NCBI GenBank assembly: GCA_028274465.1
Contig: CM051455.1
Coordinates: 103,538,942-103,602,941 of the forward strand
Length of the DNA: 64,000 nucleotides
From: Plantago ovata
Lineage: Eukaryota > Streptophyta > Magnoliopsida > Lamiales > Plantaginaceae
Reading direction: 5' to 3'
The notes under the pieces are model-generated. The model worked only from the letters and a program-made list of their open reading frames with translations. It was not told where the DNA came from and did not search any database. A program made the translations under genes and the position numbers. Of the stretch, positions 45,049-55,414 are shown piece by piece. Position 1 is the first letter of the stretch; each line of letters starts with the position of its first letter.

Positions 45049-45570
45049 TTTTTTGACTTATGTTTGTTTGAGTGTCATCTGTTCTAGACCACCCTCGTCC
45101 TGCCATTCAGGAAGTGGTGAATAGCTTAAGGCTTTGCTTGAGAGATGGGTAGAATAGGGGAGAGTTATCTTTTTAGGGAACCCTCCTTCGTTTGATGAGA
45201 GCCAGTATTGGTTCGACCTCTTTGAGAAAAAGTCTTAACTTGGTGAACAGCAGTAAGTCCTCAGTTTCATAGGCACGGGACAACCATTCATATTTTAACA
45301 TGTTTCATTACATCTTCACTGACTATGTCGAGGTAGAGAATGTTACGAGAGACTATCTTGTCTTGACATAAGTGCTTATGTGAATGTGTATGAGTCAATC
45401 GAGGCATTCTTCAACCTATATCCATGTTATGATTTGTATGGTTTTTGATAGATTCAATAGATTAGTTCATTTAATTTGGCATGAGACTCCATTTTTTGTG
45501 TTGCATTGTTTTTTGCATTAGAGTCTAGCATAGTTGCTTGAGGACAAGCAAAGGTTCGGTTTGATGAGTT
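45049..45570 (+). promoter_or_regulatory. Remaining non-coding 3' region and PPT of C
   Basis: Holds the conserved non-coding block (45080-45360) and a weakened PPT (45553-45570, GGTTCGGTTTGATGAGTT; the G run is interrupted). The hairpin pair is absent, lost in the deletion that fused integrase to the purine tract. Confidence 0.8.
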
Positions 45571-46798
45571 TGATGAACGTGTATTTTACACTGTCATTCG
45601 AGTCTATTTTCACCTATTTAGCTATCCTCTATGTTAATTTAGCTATATTATAGTGCATTTTATTAGAATAGTGTCACGTTTCCCTTTAGTTTGCATTTTA
45701 CAGGTTTTAGGTGAAAAACGTAGTTTTCCGGGCAATTATATTGAAGAGAATGAAGAATTGGTGTCCCGAGGACATTTTTGGAGTATCTAAAAGATTCCCG
45801 ATGGGATTTGAAGTCTAGGGGTCGAGTCTGAAGGCTAAAAGGTCACTAGAAGGCAAAAACCGAGTCCGAAAAGGAAAAGAAATCCAAAAATGCGTCGGCC
45901 ACCGACTGGCACTCCCGGGTGAATCGCCCGGGATGTGGGGCGATTCGCCCCACACCAGGCGATTCTCCCGGTGTGTGGGGCGATTCGCCCCACACCAGGC
46001 GATTCGCCCGGTGTGTGGGGCGACTCGCCCCACACGTTCCGAACCCCAATATATAGTTGCTCAATTTTCTCCGTTTTTCATACTTTCTCATACCTTTTTC
46101 ATACCTTTCTCATTAGTTTTAGGGAAGAATTCTCCAGAGCCTGTTCTGGGAATTCTTAGCATAGGAGATACTTTTTCTTATCGACTTGGAGCTTGAGAGA
46201 TCGCGATTCTTCGGAGATTGAACACCTTCGGTAACATTGTATCTCAAATTTTTCTATTTATATTTATTTATCTTTCAACATGTTTTCATTCAATCTTGCT
46301 ATGATTTCTGTTGATTGCATGACATCTATGAGTAGCTAAATCTATCGTTGGTGATAGTATGTGATTTCTTAGCGAAGGGTTAGTAATTATGCTGATGGCG
46401 GTAAAGCGAATCAGATTTTAAGTTATTGCTTTATTTCTTTGATCTATCTAAGCCCTCTATCTTCGTAGTGTTGAATAAAACGGAACACATTGGACAATTC
46501 ATGATCAAAGATCTCTATGCAAAACGATCGGGTACTTCATGCATGATTATTAACCTACTATGCTTTGAATGATCATACTATCACTAACTTCCATTATCTT
46601 GATAAGAAAAACCTGTGCTAAGTCGTCTGTTGATTTTATATTTTAAGTTAGATTAGATAAAGCTAGTTATATTCCTTAGAGATCGACACTCGAGGTTATT
46701 TTACTGCTACACTACGGTTTTCGTTGTAGTTGTGAATTTCCATTGGCTAAATACAAATTTATTTGATTAATTTGAATCTGACAATTTCCGGTTCTTCA
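45571..46798 (+). repeat. 3' LTR of C
   Basis: 1228 bp, ending GGTTCTTCA (one change from GGTTCATCA). The palindrome module (45913-46035) has six palindromes, one 40-bp dimer more than the 5' LTR. Followed by TTGCC. Confidence 0.93.
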
Positions 46799-46803
46799 TT
46801 GCC

Positions 46804-47651
46804 CCGAAAGGAACAAACATGATTTCTCTCGATGATAGTGAACTTCCTCTGAGACATGCCAGAGGAGGGGACACGCAAGACCCAAGTGTTCCTCTGGTAG
46901 TGTCGCTCGACATTTTTTGCTTCGAAGTCCCAAAGATACTAGTAGACACCGGAAGCTCAGCCAAACTCATCTTCACAAGTACTCTCAAAAAGATGAAAAT
47001 TGACCCGAAGGAAGGACTAAAAGAAGTGGTGAGCGCCCTAGTAGGGTTCGGAGGATAGCCCATAATGCCCATCGGAAGCATGATCCTACCAGTCTCCATG
47101 GGCAAGTATCCTTGCAGAATAACAAAGGCTGTTACATTCTTGGTAGTCGACATTCCTTTCGAATATTATGTGGTAATAGGGCGACCCGCCTTATCTCAAT
47201 TCAAAGATGTTGTTTCAACCGTCCACAACCGCATGAAGTTTCCTTGCGACGACGGTTCCATAGGGCAAGTAATCGGGAACACAATGGAGGCATGGGAGTG
47301 TTATACCCTTTCCGCAAGTGTGACCTCGAGCGCATGCTTCGCCCTAGGAGACAGAGATCCGGAGGCAGGAGCAAATACTTTTAACTCTATCCAAGCGACC
47401 AGGACTCAAAGGAAAAAACCTAGTCCGACAGTAAGCCGAAGAAAAGCGGTCCAGAGGAAAGAGCAAAGTTTAGCGGTGGCAGAGGTAAAAGAACTCGAAG
47501 AGTACCAAGTAATTCCTCCCATCCCTCCAACCTCGAAGGCAAAAGCATTTTTTGAGGAGAACAAAATTGAAGCGAAAGAAGCTTTGGAAGAAATTCAAGT
47601 GGTAGAAGGGTCCCGCGACAAGGTCAAGGATAGGGACAGAGATGACCGCTG
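46804..47651 (+). pseudogene. pro: Protease region of A2 (Tat)
   Basis: Resumes the Tat frame directly after the C target duplicate. MISLDDSELP and VDTGSSAKLIF (Asp near 46945) mark the Tat-type retropepsin; GRPALSQFKDVVST and MKFPCDDG follow. One TAG interrupts it at 47056-47058. The linker to RT (47350-47651) is charged and low in complexity. Inactive. Confidence 0.9.
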
Positions 47652-49007
47652 AGGTACGAATGAAAGTCATCCAATGCCTCAGGGACAACAATGACGTATT
47701 CGCATGGAGTATGGAGGATCTCAAAGGAATCGACCCTAGGGTCGCAGTTCACCATTTGAACTTAGATCCCAAAATCACCCATATTCGCGAGAAGCGAATA
47801 GATTTCGGCCCGGAGGATAATGCCATCATTGAAGCGGAGGTCCAGAGGCTCTTGAAAGTACGAAACATAAAAGAAGTAAGATACTCAGATTAGGTTTGCA
47901 ATGTGGTCCTAGTAGAGAAAGGCGAAGGGTAATGGAGAATGTGCAACAACTTCACTCGTCTCAACAAGTTTTGTCCGAAGGATCCTTATCCCCTTCCTAG
48001 GATTGATCAACTTGTGGATTCCACCGCCGGATGTGCACTAATTAGCTTCATGGACGCCTACCGAGACTTTTATCAAATCAAGATGGCAAGGGACGACGTG
48101 CCAAAGACAGCCTTCTTTGCCAATGGCAATGTCTACTGCTTCAACGTCATGCCCTTCGGACTCAAAAACCGGGGGCGACATACCAACGCCTAGTGAACAA
48201 GATGTTTAAGGACGAGATAGGAAAAACCATGGAAGTTTATGTCGACGACATGCTAGTGAAAAGCAAGAAGGAAAATCAACACGTCGAGCACCTTAATAAG
48301 TGCTTCGCGGTCCTGAGGAAATATGGCATGAAGCTTCATCCGACAAAGTGCACATTTGGTATCAAGGGAGGCAAGTTCCTTGGTTACGTGGTGACCGAAA
48401 GGGGAATAGAAGCAAATCATGAAAGATCAAAGCCATACTTGACCTTCCGCAGCCAAAGACACTCAACGAGGTACAACAATTGGTTGGGAAATCCATCGCC
48501 CTAAGCCGTTTTATCTCAAGATCGGCCGAGAAGAATCTGCCTTTCTTCAAGGTCCTGAGGAAGAGTAATCAGTTCGAATGGACTAAAGAATATGAAGAAG
48601 CTTTTGAGAAACTGAAGCAATACTTGTTGTCGCCACCTTTGTTATCCAAACCGGTCGACGGAGAACCATTATATCTCTACCTTGCGACCACTCCGAAGGA
48701 CATAAGTTCCGTCCTGGTACGGATCCAAGGGAGTGATCATATGCCGATTTATTATTTGAGCAAGGCACTCACAGGTGCGGAGATGATATATTTAGACATT
48801 GAAAGGTTGTCATTTGCCTTGGTCTACACCGCAAGGAGGCTCAAACCATACTTTGGTGCACACAAAGTGATTGTCTTAACAAGCCAACCTCTCAACCAAG
48901 TCCTAGGGAGACTTGAAATGAGTGGAAGACTAGCAAGATGGGCGATCGAGCTTAGTGAGTTCGACATCGACTACCAAGCTCCATTAGCCAAAAAGCTCAA
49001 GTCCTAG
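47642..49007 (+). pseudogene. pol: Reverse transcriptase and RNase H of A2 (Tat)
   Basis: RT motifs in order: FAWSMEDLKGIDP, CNNFTRLNKFCPKDPYPLP, SFMDAYRDFYQI (first Asp), VMPFGLKN, YVDDMLVKS (48238-48264), FLGYVVTERGIEA. Stops occur at 47891 and about 47930, a frameshift near 48170-48190, and another near 48420-48480. The RNase H-like connection and domain (48480-49004) contain EYEEAFEKLKQYL, YYLSKALTGAE and LARWAIELSEFDI. All hallmarks of a Tat pol, not functional. Confidence 0.92.
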
Positions 49008-49140
49008 CAGATTTCTTGTCCGAGTATCCCTCCAAGGACCCTATGGATGTCGACGCAAAGGAAGCACAATCTGATTCAGCTATGATGATCGACTCCAAGG
49101 ACCTCAAGTCAGTGAACATTTCAAAGCTCTAGAAGCGGCA

Positions 49141-50240
49141 TTGAAGGGATTCAAGGAACTAGCCCAAGCTAGTCGAGAAATTGATATGTCCAATGCCGAA
49201 GACGCCATGCTTTATCGCCCTGAGACCAATGACCAAGGGAAAGAGTACACACCCAGCCACATGTTCCTTCTCAACGATGTGGCAATGGAAGAAGAAAATT
49301 CTCAGATTGTCGGCCAAGGACCAAAATCCGAAATGGAAGTTCCGAAGGAAGCAGTAAAAGGTCCGGAGGAAACAGGAAAAGGTCCGAAGGAACCAGTTCG
49401 AGAAATAATGCTCCCCGAACCAAAAGATCCAAAAGATCATGGAGATGTTTGGATTTTACAAGTTGATGGTTCGTCTTGCGGGAGGTCCGGAAGAATTGGA
49501 ATCTACTTCAGGAGCCCCGGAGGAGCCGAGTTAGAATACGCTGTGACCTTAGGCTTTTCGGTCTCAAACAATGAAGTTGAATATGAAGCGATTCTGATTG
49601 GTCTCCGGATGGCCAAATAACTCCAAGTGAAGAAAATCAAGCTTTTTACCGACTCACAATTGGCCGAGAGGCAGCTGGCCGGAGCATTCAAAGCAAAGAA
49701 AAGCTCCTTGCTAGAGTACAAGGACGCTATCAAAGAAGAAATGGTACAATTTGAAGAATGCCAAGTAGAGAAATTTGCAAGAGAACTCAATGGTAAGGCG
49801 GATGCCTTGTCCAAATATGCATCAGTGTGCGGAGGCGTAGACAATCGAAATGTGATACTTCTGAGGATGGAGCTTTCGTCCATCGCCAATTTTCAAAGAA
49901 GTGCGCAAGACAAGTTCACCATTGATACAACCTCAAGTTGGATGCAACCTATCGCGACCTATTTGATGAATGGAATCCTCCCAAGGGACCGTGTGGAAGC
50001 AAGAAGGATCAAGGGAAGAGCAGTGAGATACTTTGTCCAAGGGGCATATCTTTACAAGAGACCCTTCAGAGGCACACACCTTAGATGTGTTAGCGACAAT
50101 GAAGTTCAAGCGATCTTAGAAAAATGAACCAAGGGTGCTGTGGAAACCACTCGGGAGGAAGAGCTTTAGCTCAGAAAATTATTCGCCAAGGATTTTATTG
50201 GCCAAAGGTGCGAGAGGATGCTGCGCAATTTGTGCGCAAA
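49141..50240 (+). pseudogene. pol: Second, archaeal-type RNase H and integrase zinc domain of A2
   Basis: WILQVDGSSCGRSGRIGIYF, NNEVEYEAILIGLRMA (Glu) and LFTDSQLAERQLAG (Asp) are the signature of the additional RNase H found in Tat elements, and ELNGKADALSKYAS closes the domain. A TAA splits it at 49618-49620. It is followed by NGILP..GRAVRYFVQGAYLYKR of integrase; in another frame, after the stop at 50125, NHSGGRALAQKIIRQGFYWP of the H-H-C-C domain. Element E cuts between the Lys and the first Cys of that domain at 50240/56821. Confidence 0.92.
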
Positions 50241-51620
50241 TGATGAACGTATTTTTGACGCGTTCATCTTGTCTTTTTTACCTTCTTTTGCTATCTTCTA
50301 GCCTTGTTTTTTGGTTAGTTTTGTAGAATAGTGTCACGTTTTGTGTTTTCTGCATTTTCAGGCACTTAGGTACGAAACGGCGTTTCTGGAGCTAAAAACG
50401 AGCCTTTTGATGAAAAGATGGCCCCGTTGAAGTTCCCCAATCTCCGTGGCTTGTTCGTAAGTGTTTGAGCATCAATAAGCATCGAGAAGGATGAGTCCAA
50501 GGCACCCGAGGGCCATGCGAGGGCAAAAAGATTGAGTTTGAAGACAAAAATCTGCCCAGGAGCCAAGCTAAGCGCCTGGAATAGTGAAGCGCTCCGCTTC
50601 AATTTCCAGGACCTTTGGCACAGAAGCCAAGTGAAGCGCTTGGAGTGCCGAAGCGCTTCGCTTGCCAAGCGCTCCGCTTGGCAGCGGTTACGTTTTCGGA
50701 TTTTCCTTCTTAGATCTGATCTTTGGTCATTTTTTGAATATCTTTTGAACTGTAACTTCGTTTTGGAGAGCTCCTAAGCCCCAAAACTCAGGGAATATTT
50801 AGATTTCTTTGTATTTTAGCTTGGGATTCAAGGTTTTGATTGAGGATTCATCCTTTGTAATCATCTACGGAGAGGTTTTCTTTGATTCCCACCGATTAGT
50901 GACAGCTTTGGTGGTAACTTGTATCACTCTCTTGTCTTGTAGTTTGATATGATGTATTCCAATTATTATTCATATGAATTGATGTCTATGTTGATGAATA
51001 TGAGTAGCTAAATCTCTTTTGTTGGTGGTAGAATGTAGAATATGCATGCTATGGGTTATGTTTATGCTTACATGAGATTGTGATTCAATCTTGCTGCAAA
51101 TCCCTTCATATGATTCTTAGTTGCCTATAAAATATATTCGAATTGAGTATAGTGACAAACTCTTGGTCAATGAAAGCTATAGGATTGTATGTTAGAGATT
51201 TGCAGCATGCTAGATAAATGGTGTTGGTGACAAGCACCTCTAAATTATTGATAGTGATCTTTCATGATGTGTGTCTTAAATTTGCCTAGACAAGTTGCTT
51301 AGCAGACTTGATCGAAGGTTCTACGCACTGAACTTGTGAGCATATACGTAACCCATGCATGTGTATTTGATTTCTACCACCAACCGTTTTCCAAGCTTGT
51401 TTACAACAATCTGTTTTCTCGCTGCTATTGTTCAAAGGAAACGATTCTCAAACATTTAAACTCGTTGACTGAAATTACTTGCAAAAACCTCAAGCAAAGC
51501 CACGTTAGGTCCTGAGAGAACGTCACTCGGGGACAACTTGCCATTGCACTCTAGTTTGTGTAGTGATATGTGTTCTTAGGCTTTTAAAACAAATTTAATT
51601 GGTGAAAAACGACATCATCA
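50241..51620 (+). repeat. 5' LTR of E
   Basis: 1380 bp, TGATGAACG...CATCATCA. Palindrome module at 50565-50690 with AAGCGCTCCGCTT-type units. No CTATATATAG box like those of the other family is seen beside it. Confidence 0.92.
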
Positions 51621-51623
51621 ATT

Positions 51624-51641
51624 TGGCGCCGTTGTCGGGGA
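51624..51641 (+). promoter_or_regulatory. Primer-binding site of E (tRNA-Asp type)
   Basis: TGGCGCCGTTGTCGGGGA, one mismatch to the tRNA-Asp complement, 3 bp after the LTR. Confidence 0.9.
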
Positions 51642-51815
51642 CTTAACTCCTTTGGTTGGTGTTTTTGTTTAGGTTTTTCAGCCAACATCACTTTCTCACC
51701 CCATTTCTTTCCCCTTATTCTTTGTGCTTAATTCTATGTGTTCTGGTTTTTGTTTCACTAACGGGAACTAATTCTTGTCTGAGTGTTGTGTTGATTGCAC
51801 TAGATTTCAGGCGAG

Positions 51816-52471
51816 ATGGCTGAGCAACCACTGAAGTTACTCTCAAAAGTTACGGTTGGGCCTAGTGGTCCAGCTATTGTTCTCAATGATGCAACGAGGA
51901 ATCTGGAGCTTAAAGGGCACGTGTTCCAGCAATTACCCAAGTTCTATGGCGTGGACAATGAGGACGTCATTGGGTATGTGAATGACTTAGAGAATTTCGT
52001 GCTCTACTTGCCTAGACCGGATGAATTACTGATGATGATTTGCGGATGAAGGTTTTCGGTATGGGAGTTGGGGATAGAGAGAAGGCTTGGTTGAGATCCT
52101 TAGAAGCTGGATCTTTGACCACATGGGCTCAAGTGTTTGAAAAATTTATGGATCGGTATTATCCCGCTTCCAAGACTATGGTTATGAAGAGACAAATCAG
52201 CACCTTTGCGCAGAAGTATGATGAAGCTTTCCATGAGGCTTTTGATCGGTTTAAGGGGTTGCAATATCGGTGCCCACATCACGGCTTCGATGGAGGTCAG
52301 CTCATCCAATTCTTCTATAATGGTTTGCATCCTATTGTTCAAGCACAAGTGGATAGCATTTGTGGAGGAAGCATGGGAGAGTTGTTTCCGAGTCAATCTC
52401 AAGCTAAGTTGGATATAATGTACCGGAATTCTCAGAACCGGAATATAAGAGCCAAGTTTCATTCAAAATAA
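51816..52471 (+). pseudogene. gag: gag of E, frameshifted, zinc knuckle lost
   Basis: ATG at 51816 starts MAEQPLKLLSKVTVGPSGPA, parallel to D Gag residues from MAEARPLKAW. The frame shifts near 52018-52040 and goes on with LRMKVFGMGVGDREKAWL, KFMDRYYPA, CPHHGFDGGQLIQFFYNGL, ending at TAA 52469-52471. The CX2CX4HX4C knuckle and its surroundings, present in B and D, are missing between this point and the linker at 52508, so an internal deletion removed the RNA-binding part. Confidence 0.88.
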
Positions 52472-52507
52472 CCTAGAGAAGAACCCATAGCGGCTTTTGA
52501 AGAGAAA

Positions 52508-53536
52508 GTGGGTCGTGGTGATGACTATGAGCAAGGATTCGCCAGTCAACGTCAACATGCTGAGGTAAACTATGGGGTACCCGGATATGCTCCATCCTCT
52601 TTGGTCGCCATGGTGAAAAGCTTGGTAGAAAAGACCGACAAGTTTATGGAATCTTATTACAAGAATCAGGCTATGAACGAGAAGCGGTTTGAGAACTTGG
52701 AGGCTAGTACTTCTTCTCTTAACAGGAAGTTGCAAGAGCTCATTGATAGAGGAGCTAGTCCTGAGCAAGAGAAGCTTTTGGGTAATACCGAGAGAGCTAT
52801 GGCCATCACGGTGGTGACTAATATTCCAGTTGAGATCACGGTCACAAGAGAAGGAGCACGAGTAGAGGTTCCAAGTAGCAAGAAAATCTCTGAGCCTTGC
52901 GTTGCTAAGGAGGAGCCTAAGCCCTCTATGGTTGAGGAAGAAGCTTCACATGTTGAAGAAGAAAGCTCATCGTCTGAGGATGAGATGGTGGAAGTACCCG
53001 CACTTGAGAGTTTCGATGTGGAAATTGGTCTTGACACGAAGGATGGTATATTGGCTACATTGGACACAGGAGCTGGAGTCAATGTCTTGCCGATGAATGT
53101 GTATGAAGAGTCCCGGTTGACTGGTTTAAAGCCTATGAAAGCTATGGTTCAACTTGCTGATGGGTCTATGAGGAGACCTTTGGGAGTTCTCAAAGACTTG
53201 GTTATCAGAGTTGCCGGTGTTGAGGTGAAGACGAGCTTCATAGTTATGCCGACCTCGGAAGCCAATCTTAAGGATGTAGTCCTGTTGGGAAGAGCCTTCA
53301 TCAATAAGGTGCACATGGTGATTGACATGTACCGTCGTACATGTAGTTATGAGGTAGATGGCAAGCGACACATGTTGCGAGCCATTGTTAATTCATGTGT
53401 TGATAAGACTTGCACTAACAAACTTATAGGATACTTTGGTCCTCTATTCCTTCGTTCAAATGTGCAGGGATTTCACCGATTAAAGAGGGCATTGATGGGG
53501 AAGTCTAGTACCCAATATGAATTCAACCCCAATTGA
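52508..53536 (+). CDS. pro: Linker and aspartic protease of E (open frame)
   Basis: 342 open codons in the gag-pro position. Residues ~30-100: coiled coil ending LQELIDRGASPEQEK, shared with B and D. Residues ~110-165: acidic Ser/Glu linker. The protease follows with ATLDTGAGVNVLPMNVY (about residues 181-197), VQLADGSMRRPLGVL and VVLLGRAFIN, then a short tail with YRRTCSYEVDGKRHMLRAI shared with B. The domain looks complete and undamaged; no native start exists here because it was made as part of Gag-Pro. It would mature the Gag. Confidence 0.82.
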   Translation: MGRGDDYEQGFASQRQHAEVNYGVPGYAPSSLVAMVKSLVEKTDKFMESYYKNQAMNEKRFENLEASTSSLNRKLQELIDRGASPEQEKLLGNTERAMAITVVTNIPVEITVTREGARVEVPSSKKISEPCVAKEEPKPSMVEEEASHVEEESSSSEDEMVEVPALESFDVEIGLDTKDGILATLDTGAGVNVLPMNVYEESRLTGLKPMKAMVQLADGSMRRPLGVLKDLVIRVAGVEVKTSFIVMPTSEANLKDVVLLGRAFINKVHMVIDMYRRTCSYEVDGKRHMLRAIVNSCVDKTCTNKLIGYFGPLFLRSNVQGFHRLKRALMGKSSTQYEFNPN

Positions 53537-53579
53537 GCCTTGAAGAGTCGAGCCAACGACGTGTAAACAAAGGCGCTTC

Positions 53580-53595
53580 TCGGGAGGCAACCCGA
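53580..53595 (+). promoter_or_regulatory. AGGCAA-loop hairpin after protease (E)
   Basis: TCGGGAGGCAACCCGA, extended by an outer C-G pair. Compared with B and D, two stem pairs are exchanged (T-A to C-G and C-G to T-A), while the loop is unchanged. It lies 44 bp after the protease stop. Confidence 0.75.
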
Positions 53596-53742
53596 GGTGG
53601 TAAGTGTTTTGCATTTAGTTAGCTTTCTTTGCTTTTGTAGTTGTGGCCTGTGTGCCTTTTGTCGTGATTAGTTTAGTCTAGTTTTTTTCTTGGTGCCTTA
53701 GGTGATTAAGATCGGAAAAAAACATCGAAAATCTGGAAACAG

Positions 53743-53893
53743 GGCGAAGCGAAGCGCTTGGAAGGGCCAAGCGGTCCGCTTGAAATTCCAGGAAGTTTTG
53801 CAACTTCCTGGAAATTCAAGTGGAGCGCCTGGAGCCTCCGAAGCGCTCCGCTTGACCAAGCGAACCGCTTGGCTCCCGCCAAGCGGTCCGCCT
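53743..53893 (+). repeat. Internal GC palindrome module of E with a 19-bp inverted repeat
   Basis: Units of the type GAAGCGCTCCGCTT, CCAAGCGGTCCGCTTG and CCAAGCGAACCGCTTGG, like those in the LTR of E, lie 148 bp after the AGGCAA hairpin. In their midst is a longer inverted repeat: 53779-53797 pairs with 53802-53820 with one mismatch around a TTGC loop. Confidence 0.85.
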
Positions 53894-55414
53894 GGACCCT
53901 GTACCCAGATTTTCCTCGTTTCTTCCATTCTTCTCACCTTTGCGCACCCGTTTTCACTTGTTTCTTGAGTCTTTTCAGGTACTACTCATATATAGGAGAT
54001 TGGACACGAACCTTTATCTGAGGGAAGTGTACTTTCAATCCAATTTTTCCTTTTCATTCAACTTTTCTTTGCTCGAGGACGAGCAAAAGTTTAGGTTTTG
54101 GGAGGGGGTATTGGATTTGCAGTACTATATGCTTGTGTGGTTCGTACATGCCTGATTTTACTCAAGTTCATGTGATTTGTCGTGGTTTTTCAAATTTTTG
54201 CATGCATATCATCCCTAGATTAGTTGTTGCACGTTGTTGTGTGTGGAGTTTATTGGCAAGTCTTTTGAACTTTTTTATTGAGTAGACTAAGTGTTTATGA
54301 CCATTGATCATATGTTGCATGACTTTGCAAGTAGTTTGAGGCTTGTCTCGCTTGGTTTGTCACATTCGCATCTGCACTAGTTAAGCTTAGTAGTCTCGAC
54401 ATCACCTTGAGTGGTGTTTCTTCTGCTGCGGTTCACGATGGCCTTATAAAATGATGCATGTTAGAGTCTATGGTTGTAACCCGTGTAATTATGTACGTAA
54501 GAGGCGACAAGTTCTTCACCTCGATTAGAGATTGCCAAATGCCTAGGAAGGAGGTAGTGTGAGGTGTGCGATTCGTTGTATGAAACCTATTCTATCGAAT
54601 AGGTTTGGGGAGGGGGTTGCCTCGTTGATCTTGTCTTTCGTCTTTGAGTCGTTATAAAGCTTCATGTTTCTTTTTCTTTTTGTTTTGTGTCCCAACCTAT
54701 TCTCTCGAATAGGTTTGGGGAGGTGATTTTGACACTTAGTACTGTTGCTTGCCCCTATATATAAAAAAAAAAAAGAAAGAAAATAAAGAATAAGACCCAA
54801 AAAGCAAAAGAAGGGTGGTTGCAAGCCAAAAGCAGTCTCGTAGTGTCAAGTGTCATGTAAATATTTTGTCCTTGTGAAGTTATCGAGTTGTAAATTCTAT
54901 ATTTCGTTTCGTGTCGCCTTTTTCCAAGGCCTGTTCTTGACCACCCTCGTCTTGCTATTCAAGAAGTGGTTTAAAGAGGCTCATTCTTGAGAGTCTGGGT
55001 AGAATAGGGGAGTGTTATCTTTCTAAGGGAACCCTCCTTCGTTTGATGAGAGCCAGTATTGGTTCGCCCTCTCTTGTGGAAAAGTCTCGCTTGGTGAACA
55101 GTAGTAAGCCCTCGGTTTCATAGGCACGGGGCAATTGTAGTATGATAACATGCATCATTGTGTCGTCACTGACCAGGTCCAGGTAGAAGATGTTACGTGA
55201 GATTCCTTTGTTTAACCAAGTGCACTTGAGAATGTGTATATTCGCAATCGACGCATACTTCAACCTATTTGCATGTCATGCTCACTTGGTTTTGTTAATA
55301 AGCATTTGGTAGATTCAATAGATTAGTTCACTTTACTTGGCATGAGACTCCTTTTGTGTTGCATTTAGGATAGTTTGTTGCTTGAGGGAAAGCAAAGGTT
55401 TGGTTTGGGGAGTT
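53894..55414 (+). promoter_or_regulatory. Non-coding 3' region and PPT of E
   Basis: No coding frame is supported. It holds paired hairpins (54584-54605 and 54694-54715), a short purine tract (54759-54815), the conserved block (54931-55210) and the PPT GGTTTGGTTTGGGGAGTT (55397-55414). The block is more conserved against D than the sequence around it. Confidence 0.8.

Larger units (their letters stand above)
29220..46798 (+). mobile_element. C: Athila-type element with RT and integrase, holding I and D
   Basis: LTRs 29220-30419 and 45571-46798, with TTGCC target duplicates at 29215-29219 and 46799-46803. Without the solo LTR I and element D it is about 8.2 kb: PBS, Athila gag, the PYVPPIP-type spacer, protease, RT, RNase H and integrase. 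Its 3' non-coding region is short because a deletion fuses the integrase end to the purine tract at about 44945-44990, removing ORF3 and the hairpins. Its LTRs are closely related to those of the RT-less elements B, D, F, G and I, so C represents the likely class of helper. Confidence 0.93.

Noticed and set aside
45815..46196. Overlapping Gly/Pro/Arg-rich frames through the LTR palindromes of C, and similar ones in E
   Set aside because: Open in several frames on both strands because of repeated GC-rich words; they are LTR U3 sequence, not genes.
55015..55263. 82-codon minus-strand frame across the conserved 3' block of E
   Set aside because: The homologous block in B, C, D, F and G does not keep this frame, so the conservation is not coding.
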